This document shows, in pieces, positions 34,717 to 42,774 of a stretch of DNA of 64,000 nucleotides. The stretch's first letter is position 1, and every line of letters starts with the position of its first letter. The stretch comes from Betaproteobacteria bacterium (lineage in GTDB: Bacteria > Pseudomonadota > Gammaproteobacteria > Burkholderiales > CAIKXV01): assembly GCA_947458265.1 (NCBI GenBank), contig CANGYF010000016.1, forward strand, positions 38,013-102,012. The letters are read 5' to 3'. The translations under genes and the position numbers were made by a program. A model generated the notes under the pieces. That model had not been told where the DNA came from. It did not search any database and saw nothing but the letters and a program-made list of their open reading frames with translations.

Positions 34717-35550
34717 ATGCCCGACATGACCGAACCCGCTGGCCTCCCGCGCCATTGCCTTCCCGCAGGCGTCGATGTGGAGCGCTTCTCGGAGGCGATG
34801 GCCACGCGCGGCTGGCTGGTCATCGACCGCTTCGTGGACGAAGCGCTGGTGGAGCGGATGCGCGCCGACCTCGACCGCGCCTATGTCGCCTGCCGCCGGC
34901 TGCAGGTCGCCAACGGCATCGCGCTCGACACCGAGGGCACGCTGCACCACCTCGTGGGCCAGGGCGACTCCTTTCTCGAGTTCATCGACCGGCTTGCTCC
35001 CCTGGTGCCGCACTTCGAGGCGCACTTCGACGGTCCGTTCATCCTCAACTCTTTCGGCGGCAACATCCTGCGTGCCAGCGCGTCCTACGCGAGCGCGATC
35101 CACCGCGACGTGCGTACCTATTCGCGCGACCTGCCTCTGCTGCTCAACAGCCTGCTGATGCTGGACGACTTCACGGTGCGCAACGGCGCGACCATGATGA
35201 TGACCGGCAGCCACCTCGATTGCCCGGGCCGGCCCTCGGAAGAGGCGTTCGCCGCGCGCGCCGAGGCCGCGACCGGGCTTGCCGGCAGCCTGCTGGTGTT
35301 CGATTCGAACCTCTGGCATGCGGCTGGCGTGAACACCACCGCTCTGCCGCGCCGCTCGGTCACCCCGATGTTCAGCCGCCCCATGGTCAAACCGCAGTTC
35401 GATCATCCGCGCGCGATCGGCTACGGACGCATGGACAGTCTGAGCGAGCTGCAGCGCCAGGTCCTGGGCTACTACTCGCGCATCCCGGCGACGCTCGAGG
35501 AGTGGTACCAGCCGCCGCAGCGCCGCATGTACCGACCGGGACAGGGCTGA
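34717..35550 (+). CDS. phytanoyl-CoA dioxygenase family Fe(II)/2-oxoglutarate oxygenase (first copy)
   Basis: The 277-residue protein has the PhyH double-stranded beta-helix with the iron facial triad: His 129 and Asp 131 in AIHRDVRTYS and His 201 in SNLWHAAGVN. Arg 211 or 212 of LPRRSVTPMF probably binds 2-oxoglutarate. Family members hydroxylate or otherwise oxidise small molecules and carrier-bound substrates. A strong ribosome-binding site (GAGGAG) precedes ATG 34717. It sits between two methyltransferase genes, so sugar or acyl-substituent hydroxylation is plausible. It shares only family-level similarity with the second copy at 36343. Confidence 0.82.
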   Translation: MPDMTEPAGLPRHCLPAGVDVERFSEAMATRGWLVIDRFVDEALVERMRADLDRAYVACRRLQVANGIALDTEGTLHHLVGQGDSFLEFIDRLAPLVPHFEAHFDGPFILNSFGGNILRASASYASAIHRDVRTYSRDLPLLLNSLLMLDDFTVRNGATMMMTGSHLDCPGRPSEEAFAARAEAATGLAGSLLVFDSNLWHAAGVNTTALPRRSVTPMFSRPMVKPQFDHPRAIGYGRMDSLSELQRQVLGYYSRIPATLEEWYQPPQRRMYRPGQG

Positions 35551-35554
35551 TCCG

Positions 35555-36346
35555 ATGGAGCGCGACCTCGAACTGGAACACCAGGACACCGGCGTACGAA
35601 AGTACGCGTACGAGTTCGACTACATCCACCGCGAGTACATGTGGCGCGCTTTCCAGGCGTTCCTGCCGCGCCAGCCTGGCGCGCGGGCGCTGGAGATGGG
35701 TTGCTATCGTGGGGAGTTCACGCGCACGCTGGCAGGGGTGTTCGACGACCTCACCGTGCTGGAGGGCGCGGGCGACCTGATCGTGGCCGCAAGCCAGGCC
35801 GTGCCCGCGCACGTGAAGTTCGAGCATTCCCGCTTCGAGGACTGGGCGCCGCCGGGTGGCGGCCGGTTCGATGCCGTTTTCCTGATGCACACCCTGGAGC
35901 ATGTGGACGAACCGGTGCCACTGCTCGAGCGCATCGGCGGCTGGTTGGCGCCGGGCGGTCGACTGTTCCTGGTCGTGCCCAACGCGAATGCACCGTCGCG
36001 CCAGATCGCGGTGAAGATGGGGCTGATCTCTCACAACACCGCAGTGACAGCCGGCGAATACGAGCATGGTCACCGGCGCACCTATGCGTTCGACACGCTG
36101 GAGCACGAGGTGCGGCTGGCCGGCCTCGACGTCATGCACCGTGCGGGCGTGCTGTTCAAGCCGATGGCCAACTTCCAGATCGACCGGGCGCTCGAGGCGG
36201 GCATCATCGACCGCGCCTACCTCGAGGGCTGCTACCAGCTCGGCATGGTTCATCCAGACCTGTGCGCGAGCATCTTCCTGCTGTGCAGCGCCGGCTCCTG
36301 CGGCCTCGGCGTCGCGGGCAACCCCGCATCGAGGATTCCTGAATGA
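35555..36346 (+). CDS. class I SAM-dependent methyltransferase
   Basis: The 263-residue protein begins KYAYEFDYIHREYMWRAF, then SAM motif I ARALEMGCYRGEFTRTL (about 44-60), the acidic VLEGAGDLIVAA, and motif post-I DAVFLMHTLEHVDEPVPLLE followed by LAPGGRLFLVVPNANAPS. This is the pattern of the Methyltransf_11/23 group often found in polysaccharide loci. Acceptor is unknown. It overlaps the next dioxygenase gene by four bases (ATGA) and begins four bases after the first dioxygenase gene, so all three are probably co-translated. Confidence 0.85.
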   Translation: MERDLELEHQDTGVRKYAYEFDYIHREYMWRAFQAFLPRQPGARALEMGCYRGEFTRTLAGVFDDLTVLEGAGDLIVAASQAVPAHVKFEHSRFEDWAPPGGGRFDAVFLMHTLEHVDEPVPLLERIGGWLAPGGRLFLVVPNANAPSRQIAVKMGLISHNTAVTAGEYEHGHRRTYAFDTLEHEVRLAGLDVMHRAGVLFKPMANFQIDRALEAGIIDRAYLEGCYQLGMVHPDLCASIFLLCSAGSCGLGVAGNPASRIPE

Positions 36347-37239
36347 CTCTCGCCCTTCGCAACGAACGGCCGCACGCTGCCATCGCTGGGCACCTGCCGT
36401 CAGAGCCTGCCGAGCCCGGCTGGCTCGGCACCTACCGCGCCAGTGGCCTTGCGGTGATCCCGGGCGTGCTGCCGGTGGACCGGCTCGATCGCATCGCGCG
36501 CGACATGCATTGCACGTACGAGCGGCAGCTCGAGCGGCTGGGGCTGCCGACGGCACCCTGGAGCGGGCGTGTGTCGCTGCTGCAGAACATGGAACGGCTG
36601 CTCCAGGCGGACGTGAAGCTCTACCTTGCGGCAACCAGGCATAACGCCCGCCTCGCATCCCTGCAGCAGCTGGTGGTGTCCGATGCGGTGCTGGAGGTCA
36701 CCGCGGCGCTCGGCCTGCAGGCTACGTCGCTGCCCACCTCACCGGTGCTGCACGTGATGGGCGATACCCTGCGCATCCCCGGTGGATACCATGGCGTCGC
36801 GACCCATCAGGACTGGCCGGTCGTGCAAGGTTCGCTCGATGCCGTGACGATGTGGTTCTCGCTGTTCGACGTGACGCCGCAGACCTTTCCGCTGCAGCTG
36901 ATCCCGGGCAGCCATCGACGCGGGGTCTGGCCCTCCACGATTACCGAGCACACCAGCGAGATCGACCCGTCGACCTACGTCGACGCCGACTTCGTGACCG
37001 CGACGGTCTCGCGCGGAGATCTCCTCGTGTTCACCGGTTTCACCGTCCATCGCACCGCGGTCAAGGACTGCGCCGGGCTGCGCATCGCCGCCAGCATGCG
37101 CTACGAGAACACCGCGGAACGGACCTTTGTCGAACGGGCCTACGCCTGCGCCTACCAGCGCACGGTGGTCCGGGAAGTGTTGTTCCCGGGGTTCCCGTCG
37201 GCGCGTGAGGTGGACGGCGCGCTCGGGCTCGCGGAGTGA
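36343..37239 (+). CDS. phytanoyl-CoA dioxygenase family Fe(II)/2-oxoglutarate oxygenase (second copy)
   Basis: The 298-residue product has the iron triad His 155 and Asp 157 in VATHQDWPVVQGS and His 236 in FTVHRTAVKD, with Arg 247 of GLRIAASMRYEN as the likely 2-oxoglutarate anchor. LIPGSHRRGVWP is the usual strand after the proximal motif. It is the last gene of the uninterrupted cluster; the next 19 bp lead into an antisense gene remnant. Sequence divergence from the copy at 34717 suggests a different substrate position rather than a recent duplication. Confidence 0.82.
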   Translation: MTLALRNERPHAAIAGHLPSEPAEPGWLGTYRASGLAVIPGVLPVDRLDRIARDMHCTYERQLERLGLPTAPWSGRVSLLQNMERLLQADVKLYLAATRHNARLASLQQLVVSDAVLEVTAALGLQATSLPTSPVLHVMGDTLRIPGGYHGVATHQDWPVVQGSLDAVTMWFSLFDVTPQTFPLQLIPGSHRRGVWPSTITEHTSEIDPSTYVDADFVTATVSRGDLLVFTGFTVHRTAVKDCAGLRIAASMRYENTAERTFVERAYACAYQRTVVREVLFPGFPSAREVDGALGLAE

Positions 37240-37258
37240 ACGCGTAAGCCGTCCGGCT

Positions 37259-37509
37259 TCAGCTGGCGCCGGGCAGCCAGTCGCGCCAGATCACGCGCAG
37301 GCGCGCCTCGAAGTTGCGGGCGAAGGCGTCGGTGTCCCACTGCGGGGTCGTGGCCAGCTAGCTGGCGAGCGTTGCGCGTTGCTGTCGTCGGCGGCATGCA
37401 GTTGCCGGCAGAGCTCGATCGCCTCGGCGACACGGCCCTCGTTGTGCAGCCGGACTGCCTGGTCCAGCAGGCCCCGCGCGTCGGTGTCCATGGCGCTGGG
37501 TTCCGTCAT
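37259..37509 (-). pseudogene. Remnant of a second TPR/OGT-like glycosyltransferase gene
   Basis: On the strand opposite the cluster, ATG 37509 opens a short reading MTEPSAMDTDARGLLDQAVR, continuing LHNEGRVAEAIELCRQLHAA, which is a good N-terminal TPR. The frame then fails. A separate frame closer to 37259 reads LATTPQWDTDAFARNFEARL, then RVIWRDWLPGAS and TGA (37261-37259), which resembles the C-terminal helix of GT41 enzymes. About 40 N-terminal and 32 C-terminal residues therefore survive, joined out of frame where a 14-bp palindrome lies. The most economical reading is a large internal deletion. It fills most of the 436-bp gap before wbqC. Confidence 0.6.
37353..37366. repeat. 14-bp perfect palindrome at the deletion junction
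   Basis: GCCAGCTAGCTGGC is its own reverse complement and contains an in-frame TAG on the minus strand. It lies between the surviving N-terminal and C-terminal parts of the glycosyltransferase remnant. It could be the scar of excision or end joining, or chance. Confidence 0.6.
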
Positions 37510-37675
37510 TCGTGCCGCGCAGGGTGGGGGCAGGTGTGGCAAGTGAGGCAACTGGGGCAACCGGATAGGGGCCGCCGCACACCGCCAAACGCGCCGCGCG
37601 AACAGGCATGATCCAGCATCGGGCGCGTCCTGCGAAGCCGCCGGCGCCGCGTACCCGCTTCCGGAGGGCAGGGCA

Positions 37676-38323
37676 GTGACCACCGTCGCAATCATGCAGC
37701 CGTACTTCTATCCGTACGCTGGCTACTTCCGCCTGTTCGCCCGGGCAGACCTGTTCGTGATCTACGACTGCGTGCAGTTCCCGCGGCGAGGCTGGGTGCA
37801 CCGCAATCGCCTGACCGGAGCGGATGGCCAGCTGCATTGGCTCACGCTGCTGCTGCAGCATGCGGCACAGGACACGCCGATTCGCGCGATGCAGTTCCAG
37901 GTTGGGGCGATGCAGCAGCTGGAAGGGGAGCTGCGGCGTTTCCCGGCGCTGGCGAGTGCACCGGCGGAGCGACTCGCCCGACTGCCCCTGTTCTCGGGAG
38001 GCACGATGCTGGTCGATTACCTCGAGGCCAACCTGCGTGCGGCGCTCGACTGGCTGGGCATTGACTGTCCGACCGTGCGCTCGTCCTCGTTGCCGATCGA
38101 TCCGCACCTGCGCGGCCAGCAGCGCATCCTGGCGATCGCGCGCCACCTGGGCGCCGATCGCTACCTGAACTCGCCCGGCGGGCGGGAGTTGTACGACGTC
38201 GATGCCTTTGCGCAGGCGGGCGTGCAACTGGAATTCCTGGAACCTGCCACCGGCAATCGTGCCAGCCTGCTGGAGCGCCTGTGCACGGCCGACGTGGAAG
38301 AGATCCGGCGCGATACGGCCTGA
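37676..38323 (+). CDS. WbqC-like family protein
   Basis: The 215-residue protein starts VAIMQPYFYPYAGYFRLF and continues with DLFVIYDCVQFPRRGWVHRN and LNSPGGRELYD, the diagnostic pattern of the WbqC family. These proteins occur in O-antigen and flagellin-modification loci and are thought to modify amino sugars, though biochemical data are sparse. The GTG start follows GGAGGGCAGGGC. It is separated from the main cluster by the antisense remnant and may have its own promoter. The next gene is fliC, 330 bp downstream. Confidence 0.83.
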   Translation: MTTVAIMQPYFYPYAGYFRLFARADLFVIYDCVQFPRRGWVHRNRLTGADGQLHWLTLLLQHAAQDTPIRAMQFQVGAMQQLEGELRRFPALASAPAERLARLPLFSGGTMLVDYLEANLRAALDWLGIDCPTVRSSSLPIDPHLRGQQRILAIARHLGADRYLNSPGGRELYDVDAFAQAGVQLEFLEPATGNRASLLERLCTADVEEIRRDTA

Positions 38324-38433
38324 ACGAGGCGGCCGCGCCGACGCCACGCGGCTGAGGCACTTGCCTGCGTGAAGAAGTTGGCACGGAATCGGCCCGGAAT
38401 CGGCCCGGGACAGGAAAGCTTGCCGCGCAGGCC

Positions 38434-38460
38434 TCAAGTTCCGCTCGTCAATGCCGTAAA
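38434..38460 (+). promoter_or_regulatory. Upstream sigma-28 (FliA) promoter of fliC
   Basis: TCAAGTTC (38434-38441), an 11-base spacer and GCCGTAAA (38453-38460) match the sigma-28 consensus TAAAGTTT-N11-GCCGATAA at six of eight positions in each box. It lies in the 330-bp gap between wbqC and fliC, which contains no gene but holds this and a second such site. Confidence 0.6.
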
Positions 38461-38519
38461 TCGATTCGACACGGGAGTATGGCGTCCTGTTCACAGCCCA
38501 CCTCAAGCGACTGATTCGC

Positions 38520-38546
38520 TAAAGAAATCCGAGGTCTGGCCGTAAG
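38520..38546 (+). promoter_or_regulatory. Downstream sigma-28 (FliA) promoter of fliC
   Basis: TAAAGAAA (38520-38527), 11 bases, then GCCGTAAG (38539-38546) matches the FliA consensus closely (TAAAG and GCCG exact). The implied transcript starts about 95-100 nt upstream of the fliC ATG, giving a long leader. Late-class flagellar expression is expected. Confidence 0.75.
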
Positions 38547-38653
38547 TATTAGGGACAGCGGCTCGCAAGGCCTTAAGTGGCGAGGGATGAGCGATGTCAA
38601 ACACTCAATGCTTCGTTTGACTGACACGACCACGAACACTTCAGGAGACTTTC

Positions 38654-40141
38654 ATGTCCCAGGTAATCAACACCAACATTGCTTCGCTCAACGCCCAGCG
38701 TAACCTTTCGACGTCGCAGAGCGGTCTGTCGTCGGCACTGGAGCGTCTGTCCTCGGGCCTGCGCATCAACTCGGCAAAGGATGACGCCGCTGGCCTCGCG
38801 ATCTCCGACCGCTTCACCTCGCAGATCCGCGGCCTCGACCAGGCGCGGCGTAACGCCAACGACGGCATCTCGCTGACGCAGACGGCCGAGGGTGCGCTCT
38901 CGCAGTCGGGCCAGATCCTGCAGCGTATTCGCGAACTGGCCATCCAGTCGGCCAACGCCACGAACTCCGCCAGCGACCGTCAGTCGCTGAACTCGGAGGT
39001 GAACCAGCTGGTGACCGAGGTGAGCCGGATCGCCAACGCGACCACCTTCAACGGCATCAAGATCCTCGACGGCAGCTACCAGGGCCAGCAGTTCCAGGTT
39101 GGCGCCGATGCCAACCAGACGATCGGCGTGTCGATCCGGGGCGCGGCGGCGAAGGATCTGAGCAACAACACCGTCAACATACAGGGCAACACGAACACCA
39201 GCTTCGGCGGCGTCGCTGCCGCAAACGCGGCCGCTGTGGCGAACAACGGCGTCCTCACGTTCGATCTCACCGTGTCAGGTGCTAACGGCACCGGTTCCGC
39301 AATTACGGTCGCGGGCAACGCCGAGGCCTCGACGGTTGCCGCTGCGGTCAATGCGCAATCGGGCACGACTGGAGTGAATGCTCGTGCTTCGACCTCGGCA
39401 ACACTGGGTACCATTGCCGCAGGTAATATTTCGTTCCAGTTGAACGGTGGCGGAACCGAGACGACGATCAACGCGGCCGTTGGAGCTGGCGGTAACCTCT
39501 CTGCGGTGGTCACTGCGGTCAACCAGGTGTCCGGCCGCACTGGCGTCACCGCGACGCTCAATGCGGCAGGGACCGAGCTGACATTCAACCAGGCCGACGG
39601 CCGGGACATCGCGGTCACGAACTTCGCGTCCTCGAATGCTGGCGGCACCGCCGTGTTGGATGGTCCCAGCGCAGGTGCTGCGGTCACGCTCACCAGCGGC
39701 GCTGCCGACTCGAGCCGTGTTTCAGGCACCATCAGCCTCTTCTCCGACGCCGGCTTCACCGCGGCCTCCACCGTGGTGGACCAGATTGGTACTGCCGCGG
39801 CTAACGCCGCAGTCAGCGCAACCTCTGCCAGTCTCACCAGCGTGGATATCTCCACCACTACCGGCGCCAACACCGCCATCGGCATCGTCGATGCCGCGCT
39901 GAGCCAGATCAACAAGGCGCGGGCCGACCTCGGCGCGGTGCAGAATCGCTTCGGCAACACGATCGCGAACCTGCAGACGTCCTCGGAGAACCTGAGTGCC
40001 GCGCGTAGCCGGATCCAGGATACGGACTTCGCAGCGGAGACCGCCAAGCTGACTCGTGGCCAGATCCTGCAGCAGGCCGGCGTCGCGATTCTGGCCCAGG
40101 CCAACGCGCTGCCGAACAACGTGCTGTCGCTGCTGCGGTAA
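38654..40141 (+). CDS. fliC: flagellin
   Basis: Flagellin is the filament subunit. The 495-residue protein has the conserved N-terminal D0/D1 region ([38 protein letters not shown]) and C-terminal D1/D0 region ([40 protein letters not shown]). The central part (about 175-410) is rich in Ala, Gly, Thr, Ser and Asn, with flagellin_IN-like strands, and offers many potential O-glycosylation sites. TCAGGAGA precedes the ATG. Two FliA-type promoters lie upstream and a hairpin terminator follows. The preceding glycan cluster makes it the probable acceptor of the OGT-like enzyme. Confidence 0.97.
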   Translation: MSQVINTNIASLNAQRNLSTSQSGLSSALERLSSGLRINSAKDDAAGLAISDRFTSQIRGLDQARRNANDGISLTQTAEGALSQSGQILQRIRELAIQSANATNSASDRQSLNSEVNQLVTEVSRIANATTFNGIKILDGSYQGQQFQVGADANQTIGVSIRGAAAKDLSNNTVNIQGNTNTSFGGVAAANAAAVANNGVLTFDLTVSGANGTGSAITVAGNAEASTVAAAVNAQSGTTGVNARASTSATLGTIAAGNISFQLNGGGTETTINAAVGAGGNLSAVVTAVNQVSGRTGVTATLNAAGTELTFNQADGRDIAVTNFASSNAGGTAVLDGPSAGAAVTLTSGAADSSRVSGTISLFSDAGFTAASTVVDQIGTAAANAAVSATSASLTSVDISTTTGANTAIGIVDAALSQINKARADLGAVQNRFGNTIANLQTSSENLSAARSRIQDTDFAAETAKLTRGQILQQAGVAILAQANALPNNVLSLLR

Positions 40142-40190
40142 TCGGCAAGCCGGAGGCTGATGCAGTGATGCAGTTATAGTAGGGCAAGAC

Positions 40191-40218
40191 GTCCGGCCGG
40201 GCAGGTGCTCGGCCGGAC
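40191..40218 (+). terminator. Terminator hairpin after fliC
   Basis: GTCCGGCCG (40191-40199) pairs perfectly with CGGCCGGAC (40210-40218) around a ten-base loop, and ACTTTCGTT follows. The T-run is short, but position and strength fit a terminator or attenuator that keeps flagellin mRNA in excess over flaG and fliD. Confidence 0.7.
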
Positions 40219-40244
40219 ACTTTCGTTAGCAAGGAGACAGTGCC

Positions 40245-40592
40245 ATGCTGATCCAGTCGTCCACGCCAGCCCTGAGCACGGCCAGGCAGGAACCGCCGTC
40301 GCGCCAGGTGGTACGAGATGCGTCCGCCCAACCGGCGCCGCAGGAGAAAGCTGCGCCCGTCGAAACGAGTACCCAGGCGGTGAAAGCCGCGGTGGAAGCG
40401 TCGAACCGTGTGGTGCAGTCTTTGCAGAGCAAGATCGAGTTCGTGGTGGATGATTCGTCCGGCCAGATGCTGGTCAAGGTCATCGACCCGTCGAACAATG
40501 AGTTGATCCGCCAGATCCCCTCCGAGGAGATGCTGGCCATATCGCGTGCGCTCGACCGCATGCAGGGGCTGCTGGTGAAGAGCCAGGCCTGA
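40245..40592 (+). CDS. flaG: FlaG family flagellar protein
   Basis: The 115-residue protein has a variable Pro/Gln/Ala-rich N-terminus and a conserved C-terminal domain: LQSKIEFVVDDSSGQMLVKV followed by IRQIPSEEMLAISRALDRMQ. FlaG affects filament length or stability in several species by an undefined route. GGAGACAG precedes the ATG. It lies between fliC and fliD as in many betaproteobacteria. Confidence 0.93.
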   Translation: MLIQSSTPALSTARQEPPSRQVVRDASAQPAPQEKAAPVETSTQAVKAAVEASNRVVQSLQSKIEFVVDDSSGQMLVKVIDPSNNELIRQIPSEEMLAISRALDRMQGLLVKSQA

Positions 40593-40645
40593 CAGCACCA
40601 CCCCGGCCGTACGCAGCCGGAATCCCTGGTTTTTCCGTTTTCCGC

Positions 40646-40672
40646 TTAAGCTCCCGGCTTGGCGGTCGTTAT
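40646..40672 (+). promoter_or_regulatory. Weak sigma-28-like site upstream of fliD
   Basis: TTAAGCTC (40646-40653), 11 bases, then GTCGTTAT (40665-40672) matches the FliA consensus at five of eight positions in each box. It resembles the upstream fliC site and lies 26 bp before the fliD ATG. Confidence is low because of the partial match and the short leader. Confidence 0.4.
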
Positions 40673-40697
40673 CCATTGCACGGACTAGGAGGGTAGG

Positions 40698-42683
40698 ATG
40701 GCCATTTCTGCGCCGGGCATTGGTTCAAAGCTGGACGTGAACAGCATCGTCACGCAGCTGATGGATATCGAGCGTCGGCCGCTGGCCCAGCTGGACAACC
40801 GGGAGATCAGCTTCCAGGCGAAGCTGTCGGCGTTCGGGTCCATCCGCAGCGCCCTGTCGCAGTTCCAGGGCGCGATGAGCGGGCTCTCGTTCGCCAGCCG
40901 CTTCGAGGGCGCCAGTGCCGTCAGCACCGACGCCAGCGTGGTCTCGGCATCGGCCACGCCGCGTGCACCGGCTGGCAGCTATTCGGTAGAGGTGAGCGCG
41001 CTCGCCCAGAACCAGCGACTGGTGGCCACCGGGCAGGCGACCACCACTGCGAGCATCGGCACCGGCACGCTCACCTTCGATTTCGGCACCATCAGCGGCG
41101 GCAGCTTCGACGCGCAGACCGGCAAGTACACCGGCGCCGCGTTCACCACCGCCGGTAGCGGCGTGCGTACAGTGACCATCGAGCCCGGCTCCGGTTCGCT
41201 GGCGGGTATCCGCGACTCGATCAACGCCGCCGGCATCGGCGTGACCGCGAGCATCGTGAACGATGGCGGGACCTCGCCGTTCCGGCTCGTGCTGTCGTCC
41301 GACCGGACCGGCGCTGCCAACGCGCTGAAGATCACCGTCGACGGTGACGCCGCGCTGGGCAGCCTGCTCGGCCAGGATCCTGCGGCGGGCCAGAGCCTGG
41401 TGCAGACCGCGGCGGCGCGCAATGCCGAGCTCACGATCAACGGCGTGGCGGTGACGAAGCCGACCAATGTCGTGTCGGATGCGCTCGAGGGCGTGACGCT
41501 GACCCTGTCTAAGACCAATGTCGGAACGCCCGCCACCGTCACCGTCGCGCGCGACAATGCGAAGGCGGTGAGCGCCACAGAGGCGTTCGTCAAGGCCTAC
41601 AACGAACTGAACAAGACGCTCGAGAATCTGTCGGCCTTCAACGCCGAGACCCGGACTGGCGCGATACTCAATGGCGACCCTGCCGTGCGCGGGTTGCAGA
41701 ACCAGCTGCGTTCCCTGTTCAACCAGCCGCTGGGCGGCACTGGGTCGGGACTGCGCACCCTGAGCGATGCAGGCATCGCCTTCCAGCGCGACGGCACGCT
41801 GTCCCTGGACGCCACGAAGCTGAACAAGGCGATGGCGGCCAATCCTGGCCGTATTGCCGGCCTGTTCGCTCCGCTGGGGCGCAGCACCGATTCGCTCGTC
41901 GAGTTCGTCTCGGCGCGATCGGGCGTCACGGCAGGCAGCTATTCGCTGGATGTCACGCAGCTGGCCACTCGTGGCACAGGCAACGGCATGGTTGCGGCCG
42001 GGCTGACGATCACCGCCGGCGTCAACGACACGCTCGACCTGACCATCGATGGCACCGCGTTGAGCGTGACGCTCGGCGCCGGCACCTATGCAAGCGCCGG
42101 CGCGCTCGCCGCCGAGCTCAAGGGACGCATCAACGGGGCCACCGCGCTCGGCGCAGCCGGTGGCAGCGTGGAAGTCAGCGAATCCGCGGGGCTGCTGACG
42201 GTCATGTCGAACAGCTACGGCACGGCGTCGAAGGTGATCCTGTCCGGTGGCAACGGGCTGGTGGGCCTGTTCGGCGCCACCCCGGTGCGTGCCGACGGCA
42301 TCGACGCCGCCGGCACGATCGACGGCGTGGAAGCCACAGGCGTCGGCCAGACGCTGACCTCGGCTGCCGGCCTGTCGGTGCGCGTGCTCGGCGGTGCGCT
42401 GGGTGCGCGCGCCACCATCGACTATACGGTCGGCTATGCGTCGCAGCTGTCGGGCTTCGCCAGCGCACAACTCGGCGCCGAAGGCGGCGTGGCCGGCCGC
42501 ACCGAAGGTATCAACCGCTCGGTGTCGCTGATCGCCGACCAGCGTGCGGCCCTGCAGCGCCGGCTCGAGGATGCCGAGAAGCGCTACCGGGCACAGTTCG
42601 GTGCACTGGATGTGCTGATCAGCAACCTGTCGCAGACCAGCGATTTCCTGACGCAGCAGCTGTCCGCGCTGAACCGGCAGTAG
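40698..42683 (+). CDS. fliD: flagellar filament capping protein FliD
   Basis: FliD forms the cap that folds flagellin at the filament tip. The 661-residue product shows the N-terminal coil (SAPGIGSKLDVNSIVTQLMD), two flagellin hook IN-type domains (TLTLSKTNVGTPATVTVARD; VAAGLTITAGVNDTLDLTID), and the C-terminal coil (LQRRLEDAEKRYRAQFGALD). The length is above the usual 450-500, because the middle domains are expanded. AGGAGGG precedes the ATG. fliS and fliT follow on the same strand in the usual order. Confidence 0.95.
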   Translation: MAISAPGIGSKLDVNSIVTQLMDIERRPLAQLDNREISFQAKLSAFGSIRSALSQFQGAMSGLSFASRFEGASAVSTDASVVSASATPRAPAGSYSVEVSALAQNQRLVATGQATTTASIGTGTLTFDFGTISGGSFDAQTGKYTGAAFTTAGSGVRTVTIEPGSGSLAGIRDSINAAGIGVTASIVNDGGTSPFRLVLSSDRTGAANALKITVDGDAALGSLLGQDPAAGQSLVQTAAARNAELTINGVAVTKPTNVVSDALEGVTLTLSKTNVGTPATVTVARDNAKAVSATEAFVKAYNELNKTLENLSAFNAETRTGAILNGDPAVRGLQNQLRSLFNQPLGGTGSGLRTLSDAGIAFQRDGTLSLDATKLNKAMAANPGRIAGLFAPLGRSTDSLVEFVSARSGVTAGSYSLDVTQLATRGTGNGMVAAGLTITAGVNDTLDLTIDGTALSVTLGAGTYASAGALAAELKGRINGATALGAAGGSVEVSESAGLLTVMSNSYGTASKVILSGGNGLVGLFGATPVRADGIDAAGTIDGVEATGVGQTLTSAAGLSVRVLGGALGARATIDYTVGYASQLSGFASAQLGAEGGVAGRTEGINRSVSLIADQRAALQRRLEDAEKRYRAQFGALDVLISNLSQTSDFLTQQLSALNRQ

Positions 42684-42774
42684 TCCCCGGCTTTCTCCCG
42701 AGCAGCCCTCAATTTCCGGCCGGGCGTGCCGTTGGTTGCAGAGTCTGAACCAGAACCTGCGGAGATACCCTTCG

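Noticed and set aside
37127..37546. Plus-strand reading frame between the second PhyH gene and wbqC
   Set aside because: It starts inside the oxygenase gene in another frame and has no domain signal; the interval is better explained by the antisense glycosyltransferase remnant.
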